A stretch of DNA of 64,000 nucleotides from Pantoea sp. At-9b (GCF_000175935.2 NC_014839.1:124001-188000), one strand, 5' to 3'; positions 35,647-45,145 are shown, numbered from the stretch's first letter. A program made the numbers and translations. The notes: generated by a model from the letters alone, not told the origin.

Positions 35647-35688
35647 TTGTATAACTTTTCGCACATCATCACCCGATGACATTTTAAC
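35647..35688 (+). promoter_or_regulatory. Conserved two-box element upstream of ycgZ copy 2
   Basis: TTGTATAACTTT (35647-35658), a 20-base spacer, and ACATTTTAAC (35679-35688), ending 23 bases before the ycgZ ATG. Both boxes and the spacing are identical to the element at 31432-31473. Confidence 0.65.
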
Positions 35689-35711
35689 TACTCTTTTTGA
35701 GAGAAAATACT

Positions 35712-35963
35712 ATGCGCCAGAACAGCATGAAACCTGATACGGCGGAAAACATTGCCCGTTATTTTGCCGATTCACAGCTCCCCTCGCAACAGGAAATGCT
35801 GGGGCAGATTGTGATGGAAATCCTTCGCAACGGCACCGCCCTTAACAGGCCGGCCATCTGCGCAAAGCTCATACGCCGCCTGGAGCTTGCTGACAGTTCA
35901 GAAGAAGAGCAGCTCTGCCGCACGCTGATTGGCCTGCTGTTCGGCCGGGAAGATGCTCTCTGA
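35712..35963 (+). CDS. ycgZ: YcgZ-like protein 2
   Basis: 83 residues from the ATG at 35712. ENIARYFADSQLPSQQEMLG, IVMEILRNGTALNRPAICAK and TLIGLLFGRE match YcgZ and the copy at 31173-31415 closely. It heads a rightward set ycgZ, YmgA-like (36101, broken) and AriR-like (36385, broken), a second ycgZ-ymgA-ariR unit in which only ycgZ is intact. Confidence 0.9.
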   Translation: MRQNSMKPDTAENIARYFADSQLPSQQEMLGQIVMEILRNGTALNRPAICAKLIRRLELADSSEEEQLCRTLIGLLFGREDAL

Positions 35964-36100
35964 CTCAGGGAACCAGCTCACAGCAATGCTTTCTCCGGCG
36001 TGGATATCTCATCCTGAATATATCTGGATGTAACCTCAGCCGGCCGCGTAAGCGGAGGCAGGTACAGGAGAAGTCCCTTTACTGGCACCCAGGGAGAGGT

Positions 36101-36335
36101 ATGTACAGAAACAAAACTGAAGAACTCATGGACTACGTTATCGGCGAGGCCGTCCTCGATCTGCTCTGTGAGAGTGCGTCGGTGTCCGGCGCGACGGTTG
36201 CCGCCAGGCTGGTGGAGATGGCCGCGCGGAGACCCATCCCGACAGGATGAGGCCCTGTGGCTGGCGCTGGAGGAAGTAAATGCGTTGCGCCCGGGCACCC
36301 GACTCGCGCGAAGGCAGAACGGAGTCTGCAGATAG
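36101..36335 (+). pseudogene. YmgA-like protein, frameshifted
   Basis: ATG at 36101 with GGGAGAGG upstream. MYRNKTEELMDYVIGEAVLD, LLCESASVSGATVAARLV resembles 29635 and 30799 products. The frame closes at 36250, but a shift near 36230 recovers EALWLALEEVNALRPGTRLA to a stop at 36333. This is the ymgA position of the second ycgZ unit. Confidence 0.7.
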
Positions 36336-36384
36336 CCCTGTCGTCGTCGGCGCTTTTAACTATGTCTGTCCCGGATGATGGGTT

Positions 36385-36625
36385 ATGCAGCAGAAAAAAA
36401 CCGAAGAAAAATGTCAGCGCACTTCACCAACTGGCCGCTGAGTCAGTAGTTATAAGCGCGGTGTTTGAGCGCTCAATACCCAGGCGGACACATATTACGT
36501 AAGGACTTGATACTCATCCTGATAACACAGCTGGAAAACACCTCTGGCGTGGTCAGACTCAGCGTCCTGTGCCCGGAGCGCTGGAGATTGTTGTGGATTA
36601 TTCGCGTGAGGGCGAGGACGTTTAG
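36385..36625 (+). pseudogene. AriR-like protein, multiply frameshifted
   Basis: Pieces in different frames give LAAESVVISAVFERSIP, KDLILILITQLENTSGVVRL and ALEIVVDYSREGED. These match AriR segments (AAETAVLDAVI, KAIILYLIAELESTSDVVEL, ALEIVVGKTPDDE). At least three shifts occur between 36410 and 36580. It completes the decayed second ycgZ-ymgA-ariR unit. Confidence 0.7.
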
Positions 36626-36754
36626 TCCGCTTCAGGACCTGATTGCGGCCTGCCGGTTATTACAAGCAGCCACAACAATTGATATAAGGCCTGCTCCAGA
36701 CGGCGGGGTAATTCAGCACCAGTTGTTCAGAAGGGCACTGAACCCGCAGGACTC

Positions 36755-37045
36755 TTAAGGCTCAGTGCAAGCGGCAGCAATCAGGCTGATGGCGGCCAGA
36801 CAGGGTTTTTTCTTTCTCAGCTCACGCACGCTGACGCTCATCCACCACAGTGTACCGGTAAGATTCTGTATGGATTTTACCTCTTCAGGTTCGGACACGA
36901 GCAGCGCTCTGATGGCCTGACCGATAACCTCGAAGATTTCAGCATGATCGGGTTCAGGACACGTCTCCGGAGAGAGCCTGCCAGTTACTTGGAAAGACTC
37001 AGCTGACTGAAAAATTTTTTCAATATTCCTCCTGGGTTTATTCAT
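36755..37045 (-). CDS. Small BluF-regulon-type protein, third subgroup, copy 3
   Basis: 96 residues from the ATG at 37045 (GGAGTAAGTGT upstream). After an N-terminal extension of about 35 residues, the family part reads AEIFEVIGQAIRALLVSEPE, NLTGTLWWMSVSVREL and CLAAISLIAAA. It aligns with 29980-30177 and 26128-26382. It converges on the decayed second ycgZ unit. Confidence 0.55.
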   Translation of the reverse strand: MNKPRRNIEKIFQSAESFQVTGRLSPETCPEPDHAEIFEVIGQAIRALLVSEPEEVKSIQNLTGTLWWMSVSVRELRKKKPCLAAISLIAAACTEP

Positions 37046-37744
37046 ACACTTACTCCGGCGCAAAAATGAAGGGGGATTACACATTCGGCTGTGCCCGACA
37101 CAAACTTGTGGCATGGCATCGTCCGCCACAAGCTTGCTTGGTTGCTGAAGAGGGCATCAGAATGAAAACCCGCAGCGGAACGCCGGGCAACAGATGTACA
37201 ATCAGAAGGCGCCTCCTTGCGGCCAGTGACCCGATGTCATCATAGTTGCCGCTGAAGAAGACCACCTGAGGTATTTTTCTGCCGCCGCCTCAGCCTTATA
37301 AATTTATACACGAACCTGCCCGCCCGGCTTCGCTTGCCAGATAAAACCCTCTCATTAACGCTGTACATCAAACCAGTGCATTTAAGTGGGGGGGATTTTC
37401 ATGCGCGACTTACATAAAGCACTCACACGCCACCCTGTTAACGTACCAAGGGGACCGGGTCATGAACCCCGCGGAGTATACACAGCGCCTGACACTGCTC
37501 TGGCCCCCCATTTTTACCCCGCGCGCACGCGTGACGCTGAGCTCTCTGCGGCAGGATTCCGCTCGCACGCCGCGGACTACGTCAAACAAGTCCCGCATTC
37601 GCCGGTGCGCCTCCACACTTGCAGCACGAATTTTTTTCCAGCGAGGGTAGCGCATCAAGATGAGCTGGTAGCTTCGCCCTCTCCTCCTGGACGCGCATTA
37701 TCTTTGTTGAAATGATCGCTGTACTGCGGACGGTTGACACCATT
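37046..37744. other. Region without a recognisable gene
   Basis: About 700 bp. Open frames at 37386-37715 (plus) and 37410-37658 (minus) overlap and neither resembles a family I know. The high-GC block near 37440-37600 suggests coding ancestry. Confidence 0.35.
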
Positions 37745-37867
37745 TCAATACGGCAACCGCCAGTTCATCTGCGTATTTTCGAACGTGCCTATAGATAAAT
37801 CATCCAGATAAGTCAAGTCGAGCAGCGTTTCGTTAACGTCAAATACCAGCAGCGTGGTCTCTTTCAT
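37745..37867 (-). pseudogene. HAD-family (2-haloacid dehalogenase type) N-terminal fragment
   Basis: ATG at 37867 gives MKETTLLVFDVNETLLDLTY. FDVNETLLDL is the motif I loop of type II haloacid dehalogenases, with the catalytic Asp. Homology ends after about 20 residues and the frame stops at 37745. It lies 82 bp downstream of amyA on the same strand. Confidence 0.65.
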
Positions 37868-37949
37868 TATTATCTGCGCTCTCTCATCAGAAAAACTGTT
37901 ACTACAGAGTACAACACGCGGGCTGCCAGAGGCGTCGCCCGCATGGATA

Positions 37950-39428
37950 TCAATCAATGACCCAGACGCTGACGCTGCCGCCGCTGCAGGTGAATACTGC
38001 TTCACCCTGTTCGTTGGTGGTGATCGTCTCGTCGCGATTACCAAGGAAATCGCGCCAGTTTTTGCCAGCGTAATTTTCTCCCAGCATTAGCGTTTTCTCT
38101 CCATAATCGCCGTTAGACATGATCACAACGCAGCCTGTCTCATCTTCAGTGCCGCTGCGGCTGAACGCGATGCAGTTGGGATGATCAAACCACAACGTCT
38201 GCACCCCGTGTGCAAAACGCTGGCGCGCAATCATCAGACGATCGAGCTTATCAATCACCGGCATCTCAACCTTATGCTTTTCACCATCGCTGCCGATGTC
38301 CTCATAGCTGGCACCATAGAGATCCGGATAAAACACGCACGGCACACCGTTTTCGCGCAGTAAAATCAGCGCATAGGCGAGCGGCTTAAACCAGGCTTCA
38401 ACCGGCGCTTCAAGCGCCTGCAGCGGCTGAGTATCGTGGTTGGCAACGATAGTGACTGCGTGGAACGGATCGGCTTCTACCAGCGTGCCGGAGAAAATCT
38501 GGCTCATGTCGTAGCTGCTGCCCTGTTTAGAGGCTTCGTGAAACTTCATATGCAGTGGCGCATCGAAGAGCAACGTTTTGCCTTCAACCTGATTGATATA
38601 CTGTTGCAGTTTATCCAGTTCAAACGACCAGTACTCCGCCACGATAAACAGCTGCTTTTCAGACACCTCCTGTACATGGTCAATCCACTCTTTGTAGAAC
38701 CAAGCCGGAATATGTTTAACCGCGTCCAGGCGGAATCCGTCGCATTGGGTGGTTTCCATCATCCAGCGCGCCCAGTACTTGATCTCTTCCGTCGCAGAGC
38801 GGTTGCGGAAATCGATATTGGACCCCATCAGATAATCAAAATTACCCAGCTCATTATCAACCTGGTCGTTCCAGCCCTCACCGGTATAGTCGTTCACAAT
38901 CTTGAACACGCCGTCTTCATCGGGATTTTCGATGTGATCCACGCCGCTAAAGCACTTATAGTCCCAGATAAACTTTGAATACTTTCCGGCGCGAACCGGA
39001 AAGGTGTAGCGCGTCCAGGCATCACACTCCACCACCTCTTCGTGGATTTGTGAGCGGTCCTGCTCGTCGACCCGGTTTACCAGAATGCGTTCTCTCTCAT
39101 CCGCGCCCATTTTGTGGTTAACTACCACATCCATCAGTACCGCAATCTGATGCTGATGGAGCGCTTCAATCGCCGTATGCAGTTGCGCTTTGTCACCATA
39201 TTTAGTGGCAATGCTGCCTTTCTGATCAAACTCACCCAAGTCAAACAGATCGTAAGTGTCATAGCCGACTGAACTGCCGCCTGAAGCGCCTTTATACGCC
39301 GGTGGCAGCCAGATCATATTGATACCAGATTCGCTCATATGCGCTGCCCGTTCGGCCAGCTTAGGCCAGAGCTGGCCTCCTTCGGGGTAATACCAGTGAA
39401 ATGCCTGTAACAGGGTTGGATTTTTCAT
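37950..39428 (-). CDS. amyA: Cytoplasmic alpha-amylase
   Basis: 492 residues with no signal peptide. GH13 motifs are complete: DVVVNHKMG (region I), [10 protein letters not shown] with the nucleophile Asp (II), IVAEYW with the acid/base Glu (III) and VANHDTQ (IV). It hydrolyses internal alpha-1,4 glucan links such as glycogen-derived maltodextrins. It resembles enteric AmyA, normally chromosomal, so its presence in accessory DNA suggests transfer. The start at 39428 is the expected [15 protein letters not shown]. Confidence 0.95.
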   Translation of the reverse strand: MKNPTLLQAFHWYYPEGGQLWPKLAERAAHMSESGINMIWLPPAYKGASGGSSVGYDTYDLFDLGEFDQKGSIATKYGDKAQLHTAIEALHQHQIAVLMDVVVNHKMGADERERILVNRVDEQDRSQIHEEVVECDAWTRYTFPVRAGKYSKFIWDYKCFSGVDHIENPDEDGVFKIVNDYTGEGWNDQVDNELGNFDYLMGSNIDFRNRSATEEIKYWARWMMETTQCDGFRLDAVKHIPAWFYKEWIDHVQEVSEKQLFIVAEYWSFELDKLQQYINQVEGKTLLFDAPLHMKFHEASKQGSSYDMSQIFSGTLVEADPFHAVTIVANHDTQPLQALEAPVEAWFKPLAYALILLRENGVPCVFYPDLYGASYEDIGSDGEKHKVEMPVIDKLDRLMIARQRFAHGVQTLWFDHPNCIAFSRSGTEDETGCVVIMSNGDYGEKTLMLGENYAGKNWRDFLGNRDETITTNEQGEAVFTCSGGSVSVWVID

Positions 39429-39751
39429 CGCCGGGCTCCGTTTATAGTCAAAAGAATTATGGAGCGGTAATGGAAAAGCGCGCGAATATTAAGCGGCCAC
39501 CGCACTTTTTGCTGTTGCAACAGCAGGACCGGAACGGTATGTGCATTACTATTAAAAAATAGGATAGCCGCTTTGCAGCCGCATTTTTTATTTATGCTGA
39601 CCCTCCCTGAGGCCTTCCATTTGCATATGCGGAACGCATATGATCCGATATTTCTCCTCCTCTTAACCATTCTTTTTGCGCAAAGTACCTTACTTTTAGA
39701 AAAGGGAGACAGAGCAAGTCCCGCGGAAGCGGGCTAATGAGGGCGATTCTG

Positions 39752-40113
39752 TTACTCAATAAACCGCTTTAACACCTCAAGGGGCGCACCGCCCACGCTA
39801 CCAGAAAAATATGACGGCGACTAAAGCGCGTCTGATGTCCACGCTGGGTTATGTAGTTCGGAGAAATGCAATTTCATCTTGCGGCTACTAACTCCTTTCA
39901 GCTATTAACCAGTTTGCTGATCACCTCTTTCGGGGGGGAGTTTATCAGGATATGGATGTGATCTTGTTCGCCCTTAAACTCCGCTAATTCGACCTCAAAT
40001 TGTGCGCAGACTACGCACATAATTTCTTCCCTTTTCGCTAAGTAGTATTCTTCAAAAATCCGCCCGCGATACTTTGTAAAAAAATCAAGTGGGCGTGAAG
40101 CATGAAAACGCAA
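39752..40113 (-). pseudogene. tnpA: IS200/IS605-family transposase TnpA remnant
   Basis: From about 40113: FFTKYRGRIFEEYY, EFKGEQDHIHILINSPPKEV (the HUH pair DHIHIL), ISKLVNS, then in another frame SLKGVSSRKMKL and, after a stop, SGSVGGAPLEVLKRFIE to 39752. The N-terminus is missing, and at least one frameshift and one stop are present. It is a dead Y1 transposase. It lies 324 bp upstream of amyA and marks a past insertion point. Confidence 0.85.
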
Positions 40114-40986
40114 TACCTGCCCGTTATAAAATCCGGATTCTAGAATTCAACTTCAAAGCTGGAGTTGCTACTGATTCACTTACTTTATGGAAATTTTTAC
40201 AGTATAAGAATGCCATTTCTTTAGATGAATAGGGAAGACAAATCCTTTCCACAATGTTATCCAGCTTTTCACGTCAGAATGGCTGCTAATGGCACTCAGC
40301 TGCTGTAGGAAACGCTCAGGGCAGCTTTGAGAGAACAGCGGAAGTCCGTTATTGGTGGCGCATAAGTCGACGCATGTTGAACATCGGAGAGAAAGTCACT
40401 GTTTTATATTTTACTGGATTCCCCCCCACCTGAGCGAATCCGAGCAGATCAATAAGTTGCGTGGGATAAGCTGTATCGCCTCTCTTTGCTCATCACACAG
40501 CGGCTATCGTTAGAGTCAACCAGCAGTCAAGCTTGCGGTGCAACAAGTTAGTTATGTTCTGCACTGGTAGGACCGGAGCAGGCCGTGGAGATTGTGCCCC
40601 TGGATGTTCTGTTGGCGTCGGAAGAGTATTTGCATGTCTCCGGTCACGTCGGGGGCTCAGACTGCAGTACCGACATCGCGTAATTCTGTTGCCATTAACT
40701 CTGCCGCGCCTGGTTCCAGGATTCACTAAAAATCCGCCATCTCAAATGGTAATAAAATTTTAAAGTAAAAAATCCATTTAGCAAAAAATAATCTATCATC
40801 CTTAGTACATGAAATAAATTTCCATTGTGATATGGGTTTTTTAATTTTCTAAGTTTTACCGCCTTTATTTTAATAAATGGCATCATCCGGCTCCTGAAGA
40901 GCCTTAATGTTGAAGGTGATTATGTTTCCTGTTTCTTCAATCAGTTACCGGTTACGAATGCAAAGATTAATCAAAGGAAAACAGCT
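40114..40986. other. Region without a recognisable gene
   Basis: About 870 bp. Overlapping frames on both strands at 40493-40763 have no known family. The last 200 bp are AT-rich and should contain the promoter of the membrane protein gene at 40987, which has GGAAAACAGCT before the ATG. Confidence 0.4.
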
Positions 40987-41967
40987 ATGACTCACATTCA
41001 CGAACACTCTACAGTTAACAACACGTCTCCCGATACTCGGTTGCCCCTGCCCACCGCGAGCAGCAGCGCTGTATCATGGGGTGCCATCTTTGCCGGCGCG
41101 GCAGCAGCGGCATCCCTCTCTTTGATTTTGCTTATGCTGGGTGCCGGTTTAGGTCTTACGTCCGTTTCGCCATGGGAACGTCACGGGCTTGACGCAGATA
41201 CGGTGGGTATCGCTGCCATAGCCTGGTTGACCTTTACCCAAATTGTTGCGTCGGGTATGGGAGGCTATTTATCCGGACGACTGCGCACGAAATGGGTCGA
41301 TACACACAGCGATGAAATTTACTTCCGCGATACTGCACATGGGTTTTTGACCTGGGCTGTGGCGGCGCTGATATCTGCTGCGCTGTTAACGAGCACGGTG
41401 AGTTCCATCGTTGGAGGGGGAACTAAAATCGTGGGTACCGTTGCCGGGGGGGCAGCGGCGACTACCGCGGCTGGTGCCGCGAGTTTGGCGGACGGGACGT
41501 CCGCAGTACATGGATCGTCGATGAATTATTTCATTAATTCGATGTTCAGGGCGAACAATCCTGCCACACCCGCAAACAACGCTGCCGATCCCGCTTCGCC
41601 AACTGCTCCTGCAATGCCATCTGCATCTCATCAATCTGTTTCTCCTGCACAGTTAGGCGAAGTGACCGGTATATTTGTCAACAGCATTACCACCGGCGCC
41701 TTACCCCAGGAAGACCGTCAGTATGTCGCCGGGCTGATTGCTCAAAAAACGGGTATCAGTCAGCAAGAGGCTGAACAGCGGGTACAGAGCACCTATGACA
41801 AAGCCCAGGCTAAGTTAAAAGAAACGAAGGAGAAAGCGCAGCAAGCTGCTGATACCGCACGTAAAACTACGAGCTATCTGATGCTTTGGACATTCATTTC
41901 TCTGCTGGCAGGTGCTTTCGTAGCCAGCCTGTGTGCCACCTTCGGTGGTCGTCAACGTGATTTATAA
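40987..41967 (+). CDS. Polytopic membrane protein with Ala-rich periplasmic or cytoplasmic loop
   Basis: 326 residues. Helices lie at about 29-55, 73-92, 117-138 and 300-318. SAVSWGAIFAGAAAAASLSL and SGRLRTKWVDTHSDEIYFRD resemble a widespread proteobacterial membrane family of unknown function (sometimes called PhnA-like). Residues 180-290 form an Ala/Pro linker followed by a heptad-like helix (AEQRVQSTYDKAQAKLKETK). It forms an operon with the 24-residue peptide that starts 26 bp after its stop. Confidence 0.75.
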   Translation: MTHIHEHSTVNNTSPDTRLPLPTASSSAVSWGAIFAGAAAAASLSLILLMLGAGLGLTSVSPWERHGLDADTVGIAAIAWLTFTQIVASGMGGYLSGRLRTKWVDTHSDEIYFRDTAHGFLTWAVAALISAALLTSTVSSIVGGGTKIVGTVAGGAAATTAAGAASLADGTSAVHGSSMNYFINSMFRANNPATPANNAADPASPTAPAMPSASHQSVSPAQLGEVTGIFVNSITTGALPQEDRQYVAGLIAQKTGISQQEAEQRVQSTYDKAQAKLKETKEKAQQAADTARKTTSYLMLWTFISLLAGAFVASLCATFGGRQRDL

Positions 41968-41993
41968 TTCTTAATTATGCGAGAGGTGTTAAA

Positions 41994-42068
41994 ATGCGCT
42001 CATTATTACTATTCTTTTTAGGCGTACCAATTCCAATCATTATCCTGATTGCACTGTTTTTCCGTTAA
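41994..42068 (+). CDS. 24-residue membrane peptide
   Basis: ATG at 41994 with GAGAGG upstream: MRSLLLFFLGVPIPIIILIA plus four residues. It is a single hydrophobic helix with a PIPI kink, preceded by Arg, suggesting N-in topology. The gap to the large membrane protein gene is 26 bp, and a strong hairpin follows at 42123, so the two are co-transcribed. Closely similar peptides follow the same family elsewhere, as far as I recall. Confidence 0.7.
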   Translation: MRSLLLFFLGVPIPIIILIALFFR

Positions 42069-42122
42069 TGCTTGTGTAAACACATGGCATTTTAACCTGT
42101 CTGATCAGGATAGTTGCAAGCA

Positions 42123-42153
42123 AAACATAAATGCCCGAAAGGCATTTATGTTT
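42123..42153 (+). terminator. Terminator hairpin after the 41-42 kb operon
   Basis: AAACATAAATGCC-CGAAA-GGCATTTATGTTT is a perfect 13-base-pair hairpin ending in TTT. It is symmetrical and could work on both strands. Confidence 0.8.
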
Positions 42154-42772
42154 CCCTCGCCCCTTTTCGGCCCCGCAAAGATTACGACGTTATAGTCGTT
42201 CATAGAGATGAGCTGGCCTTGAAGTCTGTTTCCGCTGTAAAAAATAGGCCCGTCGCAACCCCCATTTCTTTCCACGGAAATTGATCTGCAAAAGTGTTGT
42301 CCGGGCACCGTTCTTCATGCCTATAAACCCATTTTTCAAGCCAGCAACACAAGGTTTTCTGTGGCAAAAGTAGCTCTGCATTTCGGGAAATCATTTAACC
42401 AAGCATCATATCCACCTGATATCGGTGCCTTTGGCAAGTTAAGCTCACCGAGTATCCTATTTTTATTCATGTAGCAAGCGGCTTCTTATTCTGTAACATC
42501 GCCTTTTTCGCTCAAGGCTGAAGTTAGTTTAAGTCTGAGATGGTACACCTCTGATTGAGCGATAATACGGTATATATTTGACGCTTACCAATAGTGAGTA
42601 GCAGAAGAAGAATAATTCAGTGGCAGGACATTGCAACCCTGCAACAAAATGTGTCTCCGGCAGAGAGCCTGCGCGGGCACACAGTTTATTTAACCCCCGG
42701 TGTTGGATGGATTAAAAAGCCCGCACAGGCCTGCCAGAAATTATCACGCACCGGTCGGAATTATCAAGCCGT

Positions 42773-43021
42773 TCAGTCGGGCTGTTCATCAGCCGGTAGC
42801 TCCAGCTCCCACATGGCCTGCCGGATGAGCCAGAATCCGGGTGTACGGAAAACCTTACCCAGCTGTTCTGCCACTGCCAGGGTGATCATCAGCCGCCCGC
42901 TCAGCAGCGCCCAGGCATCGGCATTATCCAGCCCGGTCCGGCGGCAGAGCTTCTCAACGGACAGATCATGCTCTGCCAGGAGATAGGCTAGAAACCGGCC
43001 GGGAGAGGTGTGACCATCCAT
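42773..43021 (-). CDS. HigA/XRE-like small DNA-binding protein, copy A
   Basis: 82 residues (MDGHTSPGRFLAYLLAEHDL). SVEKLCRRTGLDNADAWALL, ITLAVAEQLGKVFRTPGFWL recalls the helix-turn-helix of HigA-type antitoxins (xxLA..LG.s..fWl). No HigB toxin lies beside it. The paralogue at 62411-62662 shares more than half its residues. It may act as a stand-alone regulator or an orphan antitoxin. Confidence 0.7.
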   Translation of the reverse strand: MDGHTSPGRFLAYLLAEHDLSVEKLCRRTGLDNADAWALLSGRLMITLAVAEQLGKVFRTPGFWLIRQAMWELELPADEQPD

Positions 43022-43130
43022 AAATTATCTTAATTAAAAGGAGTGATGAGTGCAGGATAAAGCGCCGGCGTCTACCAGACAATAATTGCCCAGAAAGAAA
43101 TATCAGGAGGATACACAGGCGGGGAAAATA

Positions 43131-43200
43131 AAAAAATGCCCGGAAAGAGACCGGGCAGGCAGAAAGTCCTGTGCTGAGGCTTCCCTGCCGCTACGTTGCT
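43131..43200 (-). ncRNA. Putative small RNA, copy A
   Basis: On the minus strand a perfect TATAAT (43213-43208) is followed by about 50 conserved bases (GTGAGCAACGTAGCGGCAGG then GAAGCCTCAGCACAGGA...) and a terminator TGCCCGG/CCGGGCA with a T run (43157-43125). The copy at 62908-62975 differs at only one of the last 50 or so transcribed bases before the hairpin, while the neighbouring gene has diverged much more. No minus-35 box is obvious. Confidence 0.65.
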
Positions 43201-43270
43201 CACCGTGATTATAGTGCGTTTTCCGGAGAAGCAGCGGCAAAATTTAATTGCCTGCCGTGTCAGTCACATG

Positions 43271-43889
43271 GTTCATGATGTAGCAGCTCTCTTCCCTGCC
43301 CTCTTGCGATGACTGCCATTCGATTTGACACTGCGCGCGTATACAGTTGTTACCAAGGTAAAAAAATGCCGCAGACTCGCAACACCGCTCCGCCCTGTGG
43401 CATTCAGGCGCTACATATTGAGAGTGAAATTTTGCCTGTGCCGGCGAGGATGACCCTGCTTTGTCTCGCAGAGCAGAGAATTCAGCAGGACATTCCCTTC
43501 TATGCCGACCGGTGCACGGGCGCGGATTATATCTAGCCCGTGCGACAATAAGTCGCCTGAATAACTGTTCAGCTAAGAAATCAGGGTGGAACATGATGTT
43601 CCGTCATGAGTATCCTACCGGCACATGCAGGAGCGGTAACGCACCAGTTCGAAGCTGCCGGGACAACATAGCCGGGCCTGAGAACCTGTCCGACACCGTA
43701 AGGTCAGGCAACATCAGCAAGCATCATGCGGATGCGGTGCCAAGCTGGCATGACAAAGATATGTAAACTGCTGATAAACACCGTTACATAATGTTCGACA
43801 TTGACGTCATGGTCGTTGTCTGTTCTGAGCACTTCATGGTGAGGGTTCCTGATATTGCAGCACCATGAGCCGAGCAGCATGAAGTGAGA
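43271..43889. other. Region without a recognisable gene
   Basis: About 620 bp with overlapping open frames on both strands (43244-43594 minus, 43309-43536 plus). Neither has a ribosome site or recognised family. Confidence 0.35.
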
Positions 43890-44455
43890 CTATACCGTAC
43901 AACCGAAGCGGTTACTCAGGTCACGGGCGCAGAAATGAATATACAGCAGGGTTGACTGGATGCGACGATGACAGGCGAATGCGGCAATCTCATGGATGTC
44001 CCAGCCGGCGCGAGCCAGGTCCGTCAGGCTGAGATTCCGGAAAGTGTGGGTTCTGATGAGTGGCTGACCAGCATCTATGGTCAGGCGGAGCACCACCTTT
44101 AACCAAGTTCATCCGCTGACAGGTTCCGCCCGGTTACGGGGCGAGCGTGACAGAAAAAGTGGGCCCCGAGACGTACTGAGCTGACGCCGGTCAGTCAGCC
44201 GTACCATGTAAAGCTCACCGGTCACCGGTGAATAAGGCACCACCCTATCACTGCGGTTTTAAGTGTTTTCAGCACGAAGAGTGAGCAGACGCCGGGCCGG
44301 ATCGATATCACCTGTGGCAACCTTAGAGAGTTTTCCCTGCTCAGTGCGCAATCGTAAGCCAGCGCCAGCATCAAGCGGGTACCAATATCAGCCTGCACAG
44401 CTACTTTCAGAAAACGCAGCCAGTCTTCATCATCAGGTATCCACGGCATCCTCAA
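43890..44455 (-). pseudogene. Tyrosine recombinase/integrase, frameshifted
   Basis: The part from 44455 (WIPDDEDWLRFLKVAVQADI, TRLMLALAYDCALSRE) and the part ending at 43890 (RTHTFRNLSLTDLARAGWDI, HEIAAFACHRRIQSTLLYIH) match the core and catalytic end of a phage-integrase-type recombinase. Usual HTFRH reads HTFRN and AGHR reads ACHR, and the middle is out of frame. The nucleophile Tyr (LLYIH) persists. It is inactive. Confidence 0.75.
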
Positions 44456-44673
44456 ATTGTCCTAGAGAAGACCGCACAATGGATTCAGGAAGATAAATCA
44501 TTGTCCACCCCTGTACTGCGGGCCGCAGCCCTTACGGAGCTTCGTGGATAGTTCAAACACTTCATGGCGGCAGCGGATGCGGATTCAGCGCTCTATGAGA
44601 CCAAGAAGAGCGGAGCGGACGGGACTGCATCCGCGTGTCCGTCCCTGAATAAATCTGCCGGTTAGCTTTCTGG

Positions 44674-44940
44674 TCAAAAAACGCCCTGGTATAGGGTGAT
44701 ATTTGCCCTCACATGCATTGCTGCATACTCGCGCTGTTCTGCTGTCAGTCGTTTATGAACACAGAGTTCACCGCCGGTGATGCGCTGAAAACACATCACC
44801 TGAACGCATGCTGAGGTGTGCCGGCTCTGCCGGTGGCGGGGCATCAGATATTCTGTAAGGATGCCCTCCGGAAGGAGGAAAAGATTCAGAGGAAACCGGA
44901 ACACCGGGGACAGAATCCCGTCTGCCACCTGTGCCGTCAC
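44674..44940 (-). CDS. Hypothetical protein, second gene of a small operon
   Basis: 88 residues from a GTG at 44940, one base after the stop of 44942-45145, so translation is coupled. It starts MTAQVADGILSPVFRFPLNL and ends with a helical basic part (VHKRLTAEQREYAAMHVRAN). No family is recognised. Confidence 0.5.
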   Translation of the reverse strand: MTAQVADGILSPVFRFPLNLFLLPEGILTEYLMPRHRQSRHTSACVQVMCFQRITGGELCVHKRLTAEQREYAAMHVRANITLYQGVF

Positions 44941-44941
44941 T

Positions 44942-45145
44942 TCAGAACATCATTTCCCCCGTTATGATTACTTCTGCCACTTTCCGGTAAACGTCCTTTT
45001 CTGCCGGGTCTGTCTCATCCGTCCTGAACTCTTCGGGCTTTTCATTGATGGTGTATTCGGCAATTTTCTGTCCGGTCAGGCGGAGCCCGGGCACTACCCG
45101 TCCAACGGCGCTCACTATCAGTGCAGCCTTTTCTCTGTCAGGCAT
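44942..45145 (-). CDS. Small hypothetical protein, first gene of a small operon
   Basis: 67 residues (MPDREKAALIVSAVGRVVPG, LRLTGQKIAEYTINE). The N-terminal 35 residues resemble the decayed gene at 53021-53239 (VSAIG...LKFMGRQVSEQNIAE), so a small family exists. It is helical and probably a regulator-sized protein of unknown role. Confidence 0.55.
   Translation of the reverse strand: MPDREKAALIVSAVGRVVPGLRLTGQKIAEYTINEKPEEFRTDETDPAEKDVYRKVAEVIITGEMMF

Larger units (their letters stand above)
42575..43270. repeat. Duplicated cassette with HTH-like gene and small RNA element, copy A
   Basis: This segment is similar throughout to 62225-63020: a common left part (AGTTTATTTAA near 42682 and 62327), the HTH-like gene (42773-43021; 62411-62662), and the nearly identical RNA element (43131-43213; 62908-62988). 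The spacer between gene and RNA differs. Confidence 0.75.

Noticed and set aside
42773..43021. Complete HigBA toxin-antitoxin module
   Set aside because: The HTH-like gene has no adjacent HigB-like reading frame in either copy.
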